A program made the position numbers and the translations under genes. The notes beneath the pieces were generated by a model. It searched no databases. It had not been told where the DNA came from and saw only the letters and a list, made by a program, of their open reading frames with translations. Positions 48,127 to 59,483 of a stretch of DNA of 64,000 bases are shown here, piece by piece (positions within the stretch are counted from its first letter, which is position 1; each line of letters begins with the position of its first letter). Source of the DNA: Rhizophlyctis rosea (taxonomy: Eukaryota > Chytridiomycota > Chytridiomycetes > Rhizophlyctidales > Rhizophlyctidaceae); NCBI GenBank assembly GCA_027596075.1, contig JADGJC010000033.1:1-64000 (forward strand), given 5' to 3'.

Positions 48127-48570
48127 AGGTGAGTACTAACTCACTAACCTCCATTTCAGGAGGTCAAGGCACCAACGACAACGACATTTCAGCACCAAGA
48201 CCACCAACATCGCCAACGACTTTCAACATCAAGACCCTCAAAAACGATACCGACAACAGCACCAAGACCTAACCCGACTAACCTCCTTTTTAGGTAGATC
48301 AAGACGCCTTCGACAAACGACATTCAGCATTCTACCCCTGGGTCAAGACGCCAACGACACCGACTTCCAGCATTCTACCCCTTCGGCGAGACTACTAACC
48401 CTACTAACCTTCTTTTCAGGAAGGTCAAGACGCCAACAACAACAACTTTCAGCATTCTACCCCTGGGCCAAGACGCCACCGACAATGACTTTCAGCATTC
48501 TACCCCTCCGGCAAGAATACTAACTCTACTAACCCTCCATTTTAGGTACAGATCAAGACGCCTCCGACAC
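48127..48570 (+). repeat. Tandem array A: about 130-bp units with splice-acceptor-like motif
   Basis: Four units end in CTAACC-TCC-TTTTAGG (near 48143, 48277, 48404 and 48530), spaced 127-134 bp. Three of them have one or two TACTAAC words just before, exactly like a branch site, pyrimidine tract and AG acceptor. After each AG comes a GGTCAAGACGCC-type word, and inside the units CAGCATTCTACCCC recurs about 54 bp apart. The first unit also has a donor (CGAG|GTGAGT at 48129), which gives a possible intron of only about 32 nt. No frame is conserved. Confidence 0.7.
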
Positions 48571-48740
48571 CGACACCAGCATCAAGACCAAGACACCAAG
48601 ACCTCGACACCAACACCACCACCGACACCAAGACTCCTGGGCACGACAGTCAAATAACTGCATCCTGTGAAGTGGAAATCAGAGCGAAGCGAGGGTAAAA
48701 CTCCCTGGCCACTTTCGGGTGGACAACATAAGGTATTGTG

Positions 48741-48762
48741 TATACATAGATAGATAGATAGA
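48741..48762 (+). repeat. (GATA)n microsatellite
   Basis: About five consecutive ATAG/GATA units lie between the two arrays. Confidence 0.85.
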
Positions 48763-48827
48763 TACTTCTTACTATATGGACTTTATTGGCTACGTGATAC
48801 TTCCATGATAACTTTTCTCAGAACTTC

Positions 48828-49774
48828 AAGTTCGACACCAATACGCGAACCTGCAAGTTTCGAACTTCCCGTCACGACTCGCGTCTACTCCTTTCCTTCC
48901 AAGCTTTCCGGCGGCATTTCGACACCAAGACGCGACCCGCAAGTTTCGAACTTCTTGGCAAGACACGCGTTTCCTCCTTTCCTCCAAGGCTTCTCCACGG
49001 CATTCCGACACCAAGACGGACCAGTAGTCCCTAAACTGCTGTGCGACTCGCGTTTGCTCCTCTGCCCCCAAGCTCCTCCACGACATTTCAAGACCAAGAC
49101 GGACCAGCAAGTCCCTAAACTGCGGGTATGACGCGTTTTTTCCTTTTCTCTCCTTCTTTTCGTTGCTTTCACCTTGCCGAAGGGGCAGTCTTGTGGGTGC
49201 TGCGGGGCCGGGCAAGTAAAACATACTGTGGCGGGCGATTTTACTAATTTTTTCATAGAGTGGATTCGCTGACACACAAGAGGACCGGCAAGTCTGAAAA
49301 CTACTGGGTATGTCGCGTTCTTTTCACTTTCCTCTCTTTTTGCTTTCCGTCTTGCCGAAGGGGCAGTCTTGTGGGTGCTGCGGGGCCGGGCAAGCAAAAT
49401 ATACTTTTGGCGGGCGATTTTACTAACCATTTCAGAGTGGATTCGTGCCATCAAGAGGACCGGCAAGTCTGAAAACTACTGGTATGACTGTTTTTCGTTC
49501 TCTTTCTCGCGTTGGATCCTTGCCGAGGGGGAGTATGGGGCTCCGGGTTTGCGGACAAGTAAAATATACTTTTGCGGGTATGTTACTAACTCTTCGGCAG
49601 AACTTCGACGACAAACGTGGATGCGCGCTCAAGAGGACCGGCAAGTCTGGAAACTACTGGGTATGACTGTTTTTCGCTCTTTTTTTTCTTTTTTGTTTTG
49701 CGGATCCTTGCCGAGGGGGAGTATTGGGGGCTCCGGGTTTGCGGGCAAGTAAAATATACTATGCGGGTGTTTAG
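48828..49774 (+). repeat. Tandem array B: repeated short exon-like motif, later copies split by similar introns
   Basis: From 48828 to 49125 a roughly 75-bp unit repeats about four times (ACACCAAGACG then CAAGT-CCTAAACTG). From 49126 the same position of the unit (AAGAGGACCGGCAAGTCTG then AAACTACTGG) is followed by intron-like inserts. These lie at 49126-49258, 49308-49435, 49482-49600 and 49661-49774. All begin GTATG, share CTTGCCGAGGGG-like and CGGGCAAGTAAAATATACT words, and end AG. Branch-site words TTACTAAT, TTACTAAC and TTACTAAC occur in inserts 1-3. The exon-like pieces are 49, 46 and 60 nt and would not keep one reading frame. Confidence 0.75.
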
Positions 49775-50179
49775 GATAGGTGTATGAGTAGTTGTATTGT
49801 ATTATATTATATTCTATTTCTTTATTCAACATATTCTGTGGTCTTCCCAGGGGAAGGGAACGGGGGTGGACGCGACTGGTTTGAAAAATGGTGTTTGGTG
49901 TTATCATATTCCCATGAAGTTGCGTTTACAAACTGCGCGTCTGACTTCTGCCGCTTTCCCTCTTCCTACTGACATACTGCTCATATGGTGGGAGAAGGAG
50001 GTGAAGGGGGAACGATGATGTAAGCGGTGAAGTGAGGTTTTGGAAGTCCGAAGTGAAACGGAGCCCAGCGACGAGGCCAAAGTCTTGCCTCAACGGCGAA
50101 CTTCCTTCCTTCTCTCAATTCCATCCGCCTGCAATATCCCATAGTACACAGTCTCAAGTCTCCCCAATCCCCTCGCCAA

Positions 50180-51246
50180 ATGTCCAGTCCAACCCACCAC
50201 TACCCACCACCACCCGCCTCCCCATCCCCACCACCACCACCTCACACCCCACCACCCTCAACCCCCTCCCAAGACGTCAAAACACCCTCCTCCCACAAAC
50301 TCCGCGACACAAAACCCTCCAGCACAAACTCCCTCTCAACATCCACAGACCACATCTCCCGCTCCGCACCCATAGCTCCCTCCACGAACGGCACCAGCAA
50401 CCCCTCGTCGCCACATAACAGTAGTAGACGACAGCCGCGGAAGAGTGGACAGTATAGTAATTTATTGCTTTATACGAGGGCGGTACCGTTACCGAAGCGG
50501 GTGGATACGATTACGGAGTATCGGTTTTTGTTGAGGTTGACGCAGACGTTGATTGCTGCTGGTGAGTTTGGATGGGGAAGGTGTTTCTACGTCTAATCCT
50601 TTGTGTGTCATGAGAAAGAAGTTGTATCTAATTTGATGAGTCAATTTACAGCTTCATTCGTCAGCCTAGTAACATCAACATTCAACGTAAATTACGCCCC
50701 ATATGTCCTAGCAACATCAGGAATGAACATGATGGTCCTAACATCCATATCCTCATTTGTAAGTTCTACGTCGAAACCTCCATATGCCCAATCTACCAAA
50801 CCATCTCACACAACAACACACAGTTCGTCTCCTTCTGCTGCATCCTAGTCTACTTCTTCCCCTCCTACCTCTCAATCCCCCCACACCGTCACCCCCGCTT
50901 CTCCCGCGTAGAAGTCTCAATAGACTTCCTCTACATCCTCGGCTGGTTCGGCGCCGCATCTGCAATGCTCTACTACCGCCAATGCCCCCGCATAAAAGGC
51001 GCCATCCCCGCCGCCAATAACTATGATACAACAGCATTCAACCTCCCCGGCATCATCAACGATAACAAGTCGTGCCAGGTGTCGTGGTTGATGTGTATTG
51101 GGTTTGGGTATGGGTGTGCGGTGCTCTTTATGACGACTTTTGTGATGGGGTTGAGGGATTTGTGGTTGCATGGGTTTTGGGGCGATGAGGGGAATTCGGT
51201 GATGTTTGCGAGGGGGAGTTGGAAGGAGATTGAGAAGGAGGAGTGA
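50180..51246 (+). CDS. MARVEL-like four-helix membrane protein
   Basis: Three exons (50180-50561, 50652-50758, 50824-51246) join in phase to 303 residues. About 105 disordered residues, rich in Pro, Ser and Thr, come first. Hydrophobic stretches then follow: RLTQTLIAAASFVSLVTSTF, SGMNMMVLTSISSF plus FVSFCCILVYFFPSYLSI, VEVSIDFLYILGWFGAASAM, and a last one around WLMCIGFGYGCAVLFMTTF. The VSIDFLYILGWFGAAS segment is typical of the third helix of MARVEL-type proteins. The second intron (59 nt) is unsure: a different frame through it (FYVETSICPIYQTI) also reads like protein, so the loop may be retained by another splice choice. The role is likely membrane organisation or traffic. Confidence 0.7.
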
Positions 51247-51419
51247 TGTGGATGATTGGACATCACGGCCACTGAGGGTAACTGCCACGAATAAGGGTGA
51301 CAGGCAAACTATGTTGAGCTTCGGTTAATTTTTGTATATAGTTTTGGTGAACCGGTCAATTACATGATGTCTTGTTGACTCACTACTTCTAACTATCAAC
51401 GGTTCCAAAAATCATCAAG

Positions 51420-53515
51420 CTACCGTGACGCTAGTAGAAGCAGATTTTCTAAACTGGTAGCCCTATCTACGTAATATACTAAATCTACCTTCAGACCCAA
51501 ACTCTGCAAGTATCTCGCCCGGCCAACGTCGAGGATCCGTTTTATCTACGCGACAACTGTCAGTAAATTGCACGGAGAATTATCGGCCTGCGTGCCAATT
51601 TTGCGACGAACCTGGAATCCCAACTCCTCCCGCTCTTCGAACGAAAGCCCCGACCAATGGTCTCCCCTACAAATGCGCATCAGCATCATGTACCCGGTCC
51701 TTCCGCGAAGACATGGCAATGGATGCATACCCTTCTTGCTTATCCGCCTGATCAAAGCCCGTCGACGTATGCTCTTCCCGTTCCCCTTCCTCCATTTCCG
51801 CCTCATTTTGTTGAGTTCCGTCCTCAGCAGCCGTCTTCTGCCGTTTGCTCGGGGGCCCATCTGCATCTGCATTTGACTCCTTCTCCGCTTCATTACTTTC
51901 GGGACTTTTCTGTTCATCCGACACTTCCTCTGGGTTCCTCCCACATGTGGCCTGAATAAGGGATGTCACATTTTGAACACGCATGTGTGAGTTGATCAGC
52001 ATTCAATAACGTACCCAAGTAGAAAGCGTACACAAAAGGGGAAACTCCTCCCCAGATATCTGCATCTCCTCCAAAAATTGCGGGTTGATGTACGATGCAT
52101 ATTTGCAAATCTGATGGCAGCAGAGTGCTATCACCACTCCTTCCAAATGACTATTGCCATGCAAGAGGAAGTATGTCAGCTTTCCGCCATAGCTCCTACC
52201 ACAACGCACAAAGAACAAAACTCACTTTCCCTCATCCTTAACGAAATTACCCAAACACCGCAACGCAAGATCCGTCGCAACCCCACAAAGATGTTTCGAC
52301 ATTCCCAAAAGGTGGCTTCCCTGTGCGGTCGTGTGTTTTGTCAGATCTAGGTCTTTGATGTCCATTTGGGCGCGTTCCCATGTGCTTTCGAAACGGAGAG
52401 CGCTGTCAAACTGATGAGGGATGAGGCGTTAGCATTCCGTACGGTGGTAGGTGAGTTGTGGGAATGAGATATCACACCTTCTTGCGGAAATTCCTCCGGT
52501 CTACGAGAATGAATTTGGATGAATCGTTGATGGTGGCTTGGACGTAGTTTGACAGTTCGCCTGTGCATTCCATGATAAATTGCCCATTCGCGAGAGCGGA
52601 TGCATCATTCAACGGTTTGATACCTGTCCCGCAGCCAAACTCCACGTATACTCGTCCTTTCCGCAGTAGTCCAGCTTTCTCCATGTGACCGATGATGGAG
52701 GACTTCAGAGGATGGCAGATCAGATCTCGACACATCTCGACAGATTGGCAGTAACAATGAGTCTCACCTGTTGCTTCGCATGCTTCCCGAACTTTGTCTC
52801 CTCCCTGCCCTTGTCACCATCAGTTGATCACACGTCTCGGGACTCTCTTATCCAACACACAAACTCACATCCTCTCCTTCAACGCAGAATGCGTCAACAT
52901 CTCCAATCTGAAATCCTCCTTCACGACTTTGGCATATATTCTGCGTATTTTGTTTGCTAAAGCCTGGAATTTATCTTTTGGCATGGATTTCAGGATTTCT
53001 CGTGGAAGACGAGGTGGTGAAAAAGTACTGGAGGTGGGTGCTGCTGGGGGTTCGGTTGTGTCGGTTGGAGGGGGAACGTAACCTAGGTTGCAGTTTTCGA
53101 AGAAATATGGTGGTGGAGGTTTAGGTTTGAAAACACATATGTCTAAGTGCTTCTTCAGCTGGGTTTTTGCTACGGTGCTACGAAGTTCTCGTATGAGTAT
53201 TGAAGAGTCTTGACCGTTCCCACAAATAGGTAGTCGAAAAAGGATATGAACATACTGAGTTTTGCTGTAAGGACATGCGACTCTTTCCAGTCTCCCCTGT
53301 TCTTCCTCAACAGAGTGCTCTCCGCAGTAGTTCCGCCCTTTCTGGATGGACAATTTGCAGTAGCGGCTTTTGCGTTTGACCTGGCAGGGCAGGGAGCGAG
53401 GACCGGTTAGGTTGACAGCATGTTCGCGACGTTTGCCAAAGTAATTTACCCAAAAATGACATTGGTTCTCGCGGGGAGGTGGTATTGGTGCTTCTTCTCC
53501 TTTCCGCTTTCCCAT
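51420..53515 (-). CDS. TRM13: tRNA 2'-O-methyltransferase TRM13
   Basis: Ten exons (53515-53450, 53380-53256, 53177-52869, 52804-52768, 52702-52478, 52410-52226, 52195-52015, 51951-51731, 51666-51612, 51545-51420) join in phase to 509 residues. The N terminus has the TRM13 cysteine-rich finger (CHFWVKRKSRYCKLSIQKG, then NYCGEH) and a U11-48K-type CHHC finger CPYSKTHTVAKTQLKKHLDI followed by C. The methyltransferase part shows YVEFGCGTGIKPL (S-adenosylmethionine site), FILVDRRNFRKK, MSKHLCGVATDLALRCL, EGVVIALCCHQICKYASYI and the end IKRILDVGRARYLQSLGL. TRM13 methylates the ribose at position 4 of certain tRNAs. An acidic low-complexity insert (EEVSDEQKSPESNEAEKES) separates the last motifs. 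Confidence 0.95.
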
Positions 53516-53920
53516 TGTATGTTTATCGTTTGTGCGGCTTCAGTCGAATGGTTGAAGCAGTGGAAGTGTGCAAAAATAGCGGCCGATGGTTGCGAACGCG
53601 AATGGGAAAACGCGAATCTTTGGGCAACGCCACTCCGCCGCCACATCGTGAAATTCCGCAGCAGTCAGCAGGGTCCTTTGGTGCTGCATCGTCACAAAAT
53701 GAGACGTCACCCCACACTGCATATCCTTGTTGTTTACTCATTCATGAGGTCGGGCAGTGACTCGACAAACGATGAAGAAGATCGTCCGATTCGTCCCCTT
53801 CTGGGCGCCCTCAATGGAGATACATCTCGACCCAAACAACTTATCCAAGCGTTCAACTAAAACTATGCATTCAAAAGCGTTTCAGGACATATCGATGTTC
53901 ACAAACTAGCTCCCAGTCAC
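53516..53920. other. Intergenic between TRM13 and TAF11
   Basis: This 405-bp stretch holds the TRM13 promoter and the TAF11 3' end. A plus frame covers most of it (to 53860) but overlaps the TRM13 start, has no motif and is not called. Confidence 0.4.
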
Positions 53921-54806
53921 TCAAAACTTGCGTTTCCTATACAATGGCGGCGTCACCTGTCCCGTATCGGCATTATATCGCCTGAACGCTTCCCGAAGGT
54001 GATCCGGTCGTATTGATCCTTCGTCTCCCCACTCTTTCATCACCTGACATGCTGTTCTCTCACAAGAGTAGGAGTATTGAGGAGGCTGCGAAAACATGGG
54101 AATGTGTAGCGCTTCAATGAGTATACATACCTAATTCAGTGACTTGTGCAATAAACATTTTGCCACTACTTGCTGCTACAATAGCAGCGCCTTCGGGAAT
54201 GGGTCTTCCCATCATTGTTCCAAAAAGCTGTGAAGAGGCATTGAACATTTGACGCGAAAACGAAGATCGGTTACTAGACGTACCTTTCGTACAGTCTCCT
54301 TCGCAAATCTTCCTTCTCGATATGCAGTCCATCTATCGTGCTGCATCGGTGTAAACGTTTTCATCAAAGCCCTGCAAAGGATTCGGCCGTTGGGAATTCC
54401 CCTTCTCATTGATTTGCCACACTGGGCGGAAGGGGAAGGACACCCACGCAATAGCGGCCTTATTCTCCACCGGTCTCTGAAAGCTCGTCCCAGCAAAAAT
54501 CTCATCCTTTCTATCCACCTCCTCCTCTCTTCTCAACTCTTCAGCTTTCTCCTCATCAAGGGGATCCTCTGGCACGTTGGACTTGGGTATAGGCAGCAAC
54601 TCTGCATCCACATCCGGTCCTGGTGATGACCGATCTAGTCCGCTATCAGGTAGTATGGCTTGTGAAAGTTTTGATTTTGGGAGACGGGATTTTTGGCGGT
54701 TTCCGGATGTTGAGGATGAGGTAGAGGGGGTGCGGGAGAGGGGTTTGGGTGTGCGTTGAGCGGTTGATATGCGGCGCTTCTTGCCTTGTGGTTGAGGTGG
54801 GTCCAT
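53921..54806 (-). CDS. TAF11: Transcription initiation factor TFIID subunit TAF11
   Basis: The last two exons are firm: 54227-54131 and 54051-53921. They encode the histone fold LFGTMMGRPIPEGAAIVAAS, SGKMFIAQVTELACQVMKEW and DHLREAFRRYNADTGQVTPP, the family's core (compare KVFVGEVVE and P-H-REA-RR). Before it comes LMKTFTPMQHDRWTAYREGR and FAKETVRK, ending at a donor near 54282. The N-terminal part starts at ATG 54806 (MDPPQPQGKKRRIST) and is disordered, basic, then acidic. The join between this part and LMKTF needs a frame change near 54380-54440. A 49-nt intron starting GTGGCA and ending TTTGCAG would do it, but the donor is unusual. TAF11 pairs with TAF13 in TFIID. The gene is divergent from LSM8. 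Confidence 0.88.
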
Positions 54807-55165
54807 TGTATTAAGTTCGAGGTGTCGCGGGGCTGATTGAGCGGTGGAAGGTACAGCCAAGTGAAGAACGTCGAAAAAGGGAGTGACGATGGGTAATTTT
54901 GCAGCATTGCAAAGAGGAAAGTGTGATTCGGCAACCCAGTTCCCATGGCGTTGGGCTTGAGCATTCCCTCCGCCATGTGCTGCGACTTCAGCCACATCGC
55001 AGCTTGGTCTGCCCAAGAACTGCGGAACCCCTTTCCCACTTTCCCAGCACTTTCCCAGCACCCAATCTACAAACTGATCGTATTAATCGCACGCACAACC
55101 CTCCCAACAACACACAAGCCAAACCACACCACATATTATTCTTGTGAAACACCGACTCCTGCGCC
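54807..55165. promoter_or_regulatory. Shared promoter of TAF11 and LSM8
   Basis: Only 359 bp separate the two divergent start codons, so both core promoters lie here. The TAF11 frame is open upstream through this stretch (to 55061), but no protein motif supports an earlier start. No strong TATA box is seen, as is usual for housekeeping genes. Confidence 0.45.
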
Positions 55166-55684
55166 ATGTCCAACAGTCTCGACTCATACGTAGAAAGTAA
55201 GTCCCTTGTTCACCTGCGCAGGACTGATCTTGACTTTGGATCTAAACCCAACCCTTACTTCAGAAACCGTCCAAATCATCACCACGGACGGAAGAGTCAT
55301 CCTGGTACGTGCTTAGCCTTTCAGCGAAGGACATCCGCATAAGTAGACTTTGCGCCGGAATGTTCACTGAATGCCCTTCCCCTCAGGGAAAACTAAAAGG
55401 CTTCGACCAAACAACAAACGTAATCCTCAACAACTCCCTCGAACGGGTATTCACCCCAGAAGGCGTAGAAGAATTGCCTCTAGGACTATACATCGTGCGC
55501 GGGGATAACATGTGAGCCCGCCACCGGCATTGCAGCACCTTTTCAAGCACTGATCTCTACCTCTCGTTCCAGCATGATGGTTTGCGAAATTGACGAAGAG
55601 AGCGATGCAAGGATCGAATGGTCATTAGTGAAGGCAGAACCATTACCGCAAATGAAGAAACACAGAGGGTTTGATCCTTACTAA
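55166..55684 (+). CDS. LSM8: U6 snRNA-associated Sm-like protein LSM8
   Basis: Four exons (55166-55196, 55264-55304, 55387-55511, 55573-55684) join in phase to 102 residues, close to the usual 95-110. Sm motif 1 is KTVQIITTDGRVILGKLKGF with DQTTNVIL, and Sm motif 2 is GLYIVRGDNI. The ERVFTPEGVEELPLG loop is specific to LSM8 within the Lsm family. The tail ends KKHRGFDPY. LSM8 replaces LSM1 in the nuclear Lsm2-8 ring, which binds the 3' end of U6 snRNA for splicing. Confidence 0.96.
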
Positions 55685-55960
55685 GCTTGTCCCGGGACCA
55701 GAGCGCGTCCCACGAGTTACCCAGTGTCTATTTTTATGTACATAGCATTTTTCACTTTTTTATTTGTAAACAATTAGATCGTGGGTCCTTCTGCACCTTC
55801 CTCGCATACCAGCATCCATGGATTGAAGACCGTGACGGCTTGATATGTTGAAAGGTCAGGTTGAAAGAACTCACGATGACGGTGGAATGATCTAAGGGGA
55901 GATTGCAATTGATGAAATGTACAGGGTGGACTATCGGTCAATGAGTTGCTGATGACGACA

Positions 55961-58297
55961 TCAATCTTCTTGCATGAAACTCTTCTGGACAGCCTGCTTC
56001 CATTTCGCAAATCGCCGTTCTCGTTCTGTATGAGCAATCAGCAATCTGACCGGAATTTGCATGCGTCTTCCCATCATACCTGCAGCATCACATTGAGGGC
56101 TAAACTTTTCGTCTCCTTCCGGACTTGAAAACTCATCAGCCGACTTCCAGACGCCACCCGCAAGTCCTGCTGCCAATGCCGCGCCAAGGGCGGTTGTCTC
56201 ACGCATCACGGGCCGCTCTGTCAATTGTAATCAGACGATGCGCTTCAGCAAACTAGCAAGTGCACAGCAACTCACCAACATCCACTCCCATCAAATCAGC
56301 TTGCAGCTGCATGCATAAGTCAGAGTTCGTCATTCCCCCATCAACCCGTAGGACGTGTATTGATGTGTTACTGTCCGAGTTCATGGCTTCAAGAACCTGG
56401 ATTTCGACGCACAGCGATTCTCAGTGTGTGCTTCTGTCGTCCCTACAGTTGCTAGCATTGTCGTACACGTACCTCGCGCGACTGGAAACACACTGCCTCC
56501 AACGTCGCTCTCGCCAAATGTGCCTTCGTGGTTGCATGAGTTATGCCCACAATGCAGCTGCACCAACATGTGCTTGAGTCGCATGCACGAAATTTGGGTC
56601 ATATTTACACATACCCTTTCGCGTCATCTCGCCAGTAGGGTGCGTACAATCCGGAGAATGCGGGCACAAAGTATACGTCGTCTGTATCGGCTACTGTCGC
56701 GGCCAGCTCTCCTTCAGGAATACAGGTGAGAAAATGACATGCATACCCCTCCTCCCACCATATATAGTACCGATATCGGACGACTTCTGTATGATTCCAA
56801 GCGAGTCGCGTAACCATTGAACAGCCGCTCCTGCGATGGCAATTGACCCCTACGACACGAATCAGAAGGCAGCCCTTCATTTATCAGCGGGTGGCGACTG
56901 ACCTCTAGAGCATAGATAGTTGGTGCATCAGCCCCAAGCTTGTATGCAACGGTTGTTAGCAAACCATGCTCCGACGCCACTGGTTTGGTTCCGGTGTTGA
57001 AGAGCATGAAACAGCCCGTTCCGTAACTATCGGGCCATCAGTTCCTTCAATAGCACCACTCCAATGCATCAAAGATCGCTTACGTGTTTTTGGCCGAACC
57101 TGGTCGGAAGCATCTTTGGCCCACCATCGCTGCTTGTTGATCCCCTAAGCACTGGATCTGACATGAGCATACGGATGATTCTAAATGATCAACAAAAAGG
57201 CGTCGCACCCCTGTGATCGGAATTCCATCAAAACTGCCTCCTTTCACGTGTCCAAACACCTCTGCCGATGACCGGATGGTTGGGAGCGCATCAGCCTGAA
57301 CGCCGAAGAACCTATAATGAGCGATGAGCTTTGCCGAGGTAGTCCATACTGGTGCATGATGACATACTTGAGAAGTTCAGGATCCCATGATGTCGTCTCT
57401 AGGTTCATCAACATGGTACGACTCGCATTTGTTACATCCGTCGCGTGCACTCCTCCACTTGTGCCGCCCGTCAAGTTCTTTCACCGTCGCGTCAATACCC
57501 ATTCAAGACATTTGCACCCAACCCAACTTACATAAATCAACCAGGAATCCACCGTGCCAAACATCAATCGTCCGTCTTCGGAAGCAGCCTTCACTTCAGC
57601 CACGTTGTCCAGCATCCAGCGCAACTTCACACCACTGAAGTAGGTGGATAAGGGAAGCCCACATCTTGACTGCAACATGTTAGGACGGAAAAGTCCACCA
57701 ACGAGTTGTTGCTCATTGATTACCCACTTGCAGGCCATCCCTACGTCCATTCGGTGTTTTAGGCGCCAGCTGGCCAACCAAAGTATGTGTGCGAGTATCG
57801 AGCCATACGATGGCATTGTGAAGTGGCTTGCCGGTGGTACGGTCCCATACAACGGTCGTCTCGCGCTGATTCGTTATTCCTAGGCCTTGCAGCCATATAC
57901 TCATCAGAGAGCAGTTGGCACATACTAATTGATTAGTCAGACTTACATTTCACATCCGATATCTTCAGTGCCTGCGCTTCCAGCTTTTCCTTGATCCCGT
58001 TCAGGCACTGTGTTACCGACTTCATTATAACTTCAGGGTCGTGCTCTACCCAACTACGGAAGCCGACGCGGGTCAAATTCAAGTATTGGGAACAAAAGTT
58101 CGAAGAGCCCAAGGTAACGCCTTAGCCCTTCAATCAAAGCTTCGCCCTTACCCACTATGAGGGTATATCTGTGGGAACTCCGTTTGTTCTACTGCAACCA
58201 TCTTGTGCTGGCTGTCAATCACGATGACACGCGTCGAACTCGTTCCTTGGTCGATGGCAGCCACCAAGGGCAGAGAGACTTTGGCAGGGGCCGCCAT
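55961..58297 (-). CDS. GUT1: Glycerol kinase
   Basis: About fourteen exons, starting 58297-58152, 58053-57947 and 57885-57728, with the stop at 55961-55963. Motifs in order: [13 protein letters not shown] (phosphate-binding), [67 protein letters not shown] (glycerol site), [78 protein letters not shown] and [16 protein letters not shown]. The end is [19 protein letters not shown]. This is a complete FGGY-family enzyme that makes glycerol-3-phosphate from glycerol and ATP, feeding lipid synthesis and gluconeogenesis. Internal exon ends in the middle of the gene were placed by motif continuity. It is divergent from the Siw14-like gene, 322 bp between starts. Confidence 0.95.
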
Positions 58298-58573
58298 CTT
58301 GTTCCTATTCCAAACAGCGCTTAGTGAATGTTAATGGGCAGGATGAGAAGATCGACTCAGATCGCAAGGAGGGAGGAGGAGGGCGAACAAGGGAGCAAGG
58401 GAAGGTGGAGTGGGGGGCAGAGTGGGGGGCAAGGCCGGTCGGTTCGGAGGGCTTGCGCGCCACATTCAAGCACTTGTGAAATAGCATCCAGGAGCATCTC
58501 TTCACAAGACTTGTCTTCACATCTTGCTCTGCACCCGATCTAGACAACGGCAAAGTGTTCCCAAATCTACGCA

Positions 58574-58584
58574 CCATATATATA
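58574..58584 (+). promoter_or_regulatory. TATA box of the Siw14-like gene
   Basis: CCATATATATACAC lies about 40 nt upstream of the ATG at 58620 in the 322-bp divergent region shared with glycerol kinase. Its sequence is a near-perfect TATA element, but the short distance to the ATG means the leader would be very short. Confidence 0.5.
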
Positions 58585-58619
58585 CACGCTTATAGCCTTT
58601 CCAACCTCCCGGAGGAGAT

Positions 58620-59337
58620 ATGACGCACTCACAGCACTTCATCCCGCCTTTGGTCCGTTGCACAATATGCCCTTTTTGCGCGTCCAGTCACACTGGTCAC
58701 TGACTTGGAGTTTCTCAGAATTTCGGGATGGTGGAGGAAGACCTCTACCGCTCCGGCGCGCCGAACGAACTCAACTTCCCCTTCCTGGAAAAGCTCGGCC
58801 TACGGACAGTCGTATATCTTGCTCAAGAGGAGCCCACACCCCGCTTGTATGTCTCCTCTTGCACTCCACTCAAAGAGCGACGGATGCTGAATTTGCAACC
58901 TTTTTGTGCAGTTTGAACTTCATTGACGACCAGGAAATCAAACTTCATCATCTTCAACTACAGGGTGGTGCACCATCAAATGCATGGGATCCTATGTCTG
59001 AGGAGGTTGTTTTGGAGGCGTTGGAGTTGATTCTGGATCCTACAAATTACCCACTAGTGGTAATGTGCAACCTCGGAAGACATAGAACTGGTGAGAACAT
59101 ATCGTTGGCGCTACCAAAAACCCATGGCAAGCACATGAGGCTCATCCCGGATGTAATGTACCGTTAGGCACGGTGGTGGGTTGTTTACGAAAGCTTCAAC
59201 GGTGGAACCTCACATCCATTTTTGAAGAGTACCGACGTTACGCGGGACCAAAGGTGCGTGTCCTCAATGAGCAGTTCATAGAACTCTTCGACACCGATCT
59301 AGTCCGAGTTCCCGTAAGCCATCCAAAATGGCTATGA
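58620..59337 (+). CDS. Siw14/Oca-type atypical tyrosine (inositol pyrophosphate) phosphatase
   Basis: Four exons (58620-58652, 58719-58846, 58912-59090, 59168-59337) join in phase to 169 residues. After [11 protein letters not shown] the family start [20 protein letters not shown] appears, then [14 protein letters not shown]. The catalytic loop is CNLGRHRTG (nucleophile Cys, C-x5-R), followed by [20 protein letters not shown] and [12 protein letters not shown]. Yeast members (Siw14, Oca1, Oca2) act on inositol pyrophosphates or in stress and cell-cycle control; the exact substrate here is open. The His usually before the catalytic Cys is a Met (VMCNLG), which may change activity. The donor of exon 1 is GTCCGT, unusual, but both flanks match the family and the phase. 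Confidence 0.9.
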
Positions 59338-59483
59338 GATGATTCCCTATTCCCTACATCCATTGTACATAGCTTTTGGCGACCCTGCTTCCGACACCTT
59401 ATGCGAAGGCAAGGTTGGGAGCTCCTTTACAGTCATAAATCCCCCATTCACTTGTATATTACAAAACTTTGTACATAGTCAAC

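Larger units (their letters stand above)
47523..50179. other. Repeat-rich 2.7 kb without long reading frame
   Basis: This stretch lies between the transporter and the MARVEL-like gene. It contains an 80-bp direct repeat (47655-47860), a TATA-like ATATATAAG at 47950-47958, simple repeats, and the two intron-like arrays listed separately. No protein of useful length is encoded on either strand; the long minus frames at 48826-49466 are translations of the repeats. Confidence 0.6.

Noticed and set aside
48826..49466. Two long minus-strand frames across the repeat array (149 and 193 codons).
   Set aside because: They translate the tandem repeats, including the intron-like inserts, and show the same peptide several times; plus-strand splice signals explain the sequence better.
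53420..53860. A 146-codon plus frame between TRM13 and TAF11.
   Set aside because: It begins inside the TRM13 first exon in antisense and has no protein features beyond that.
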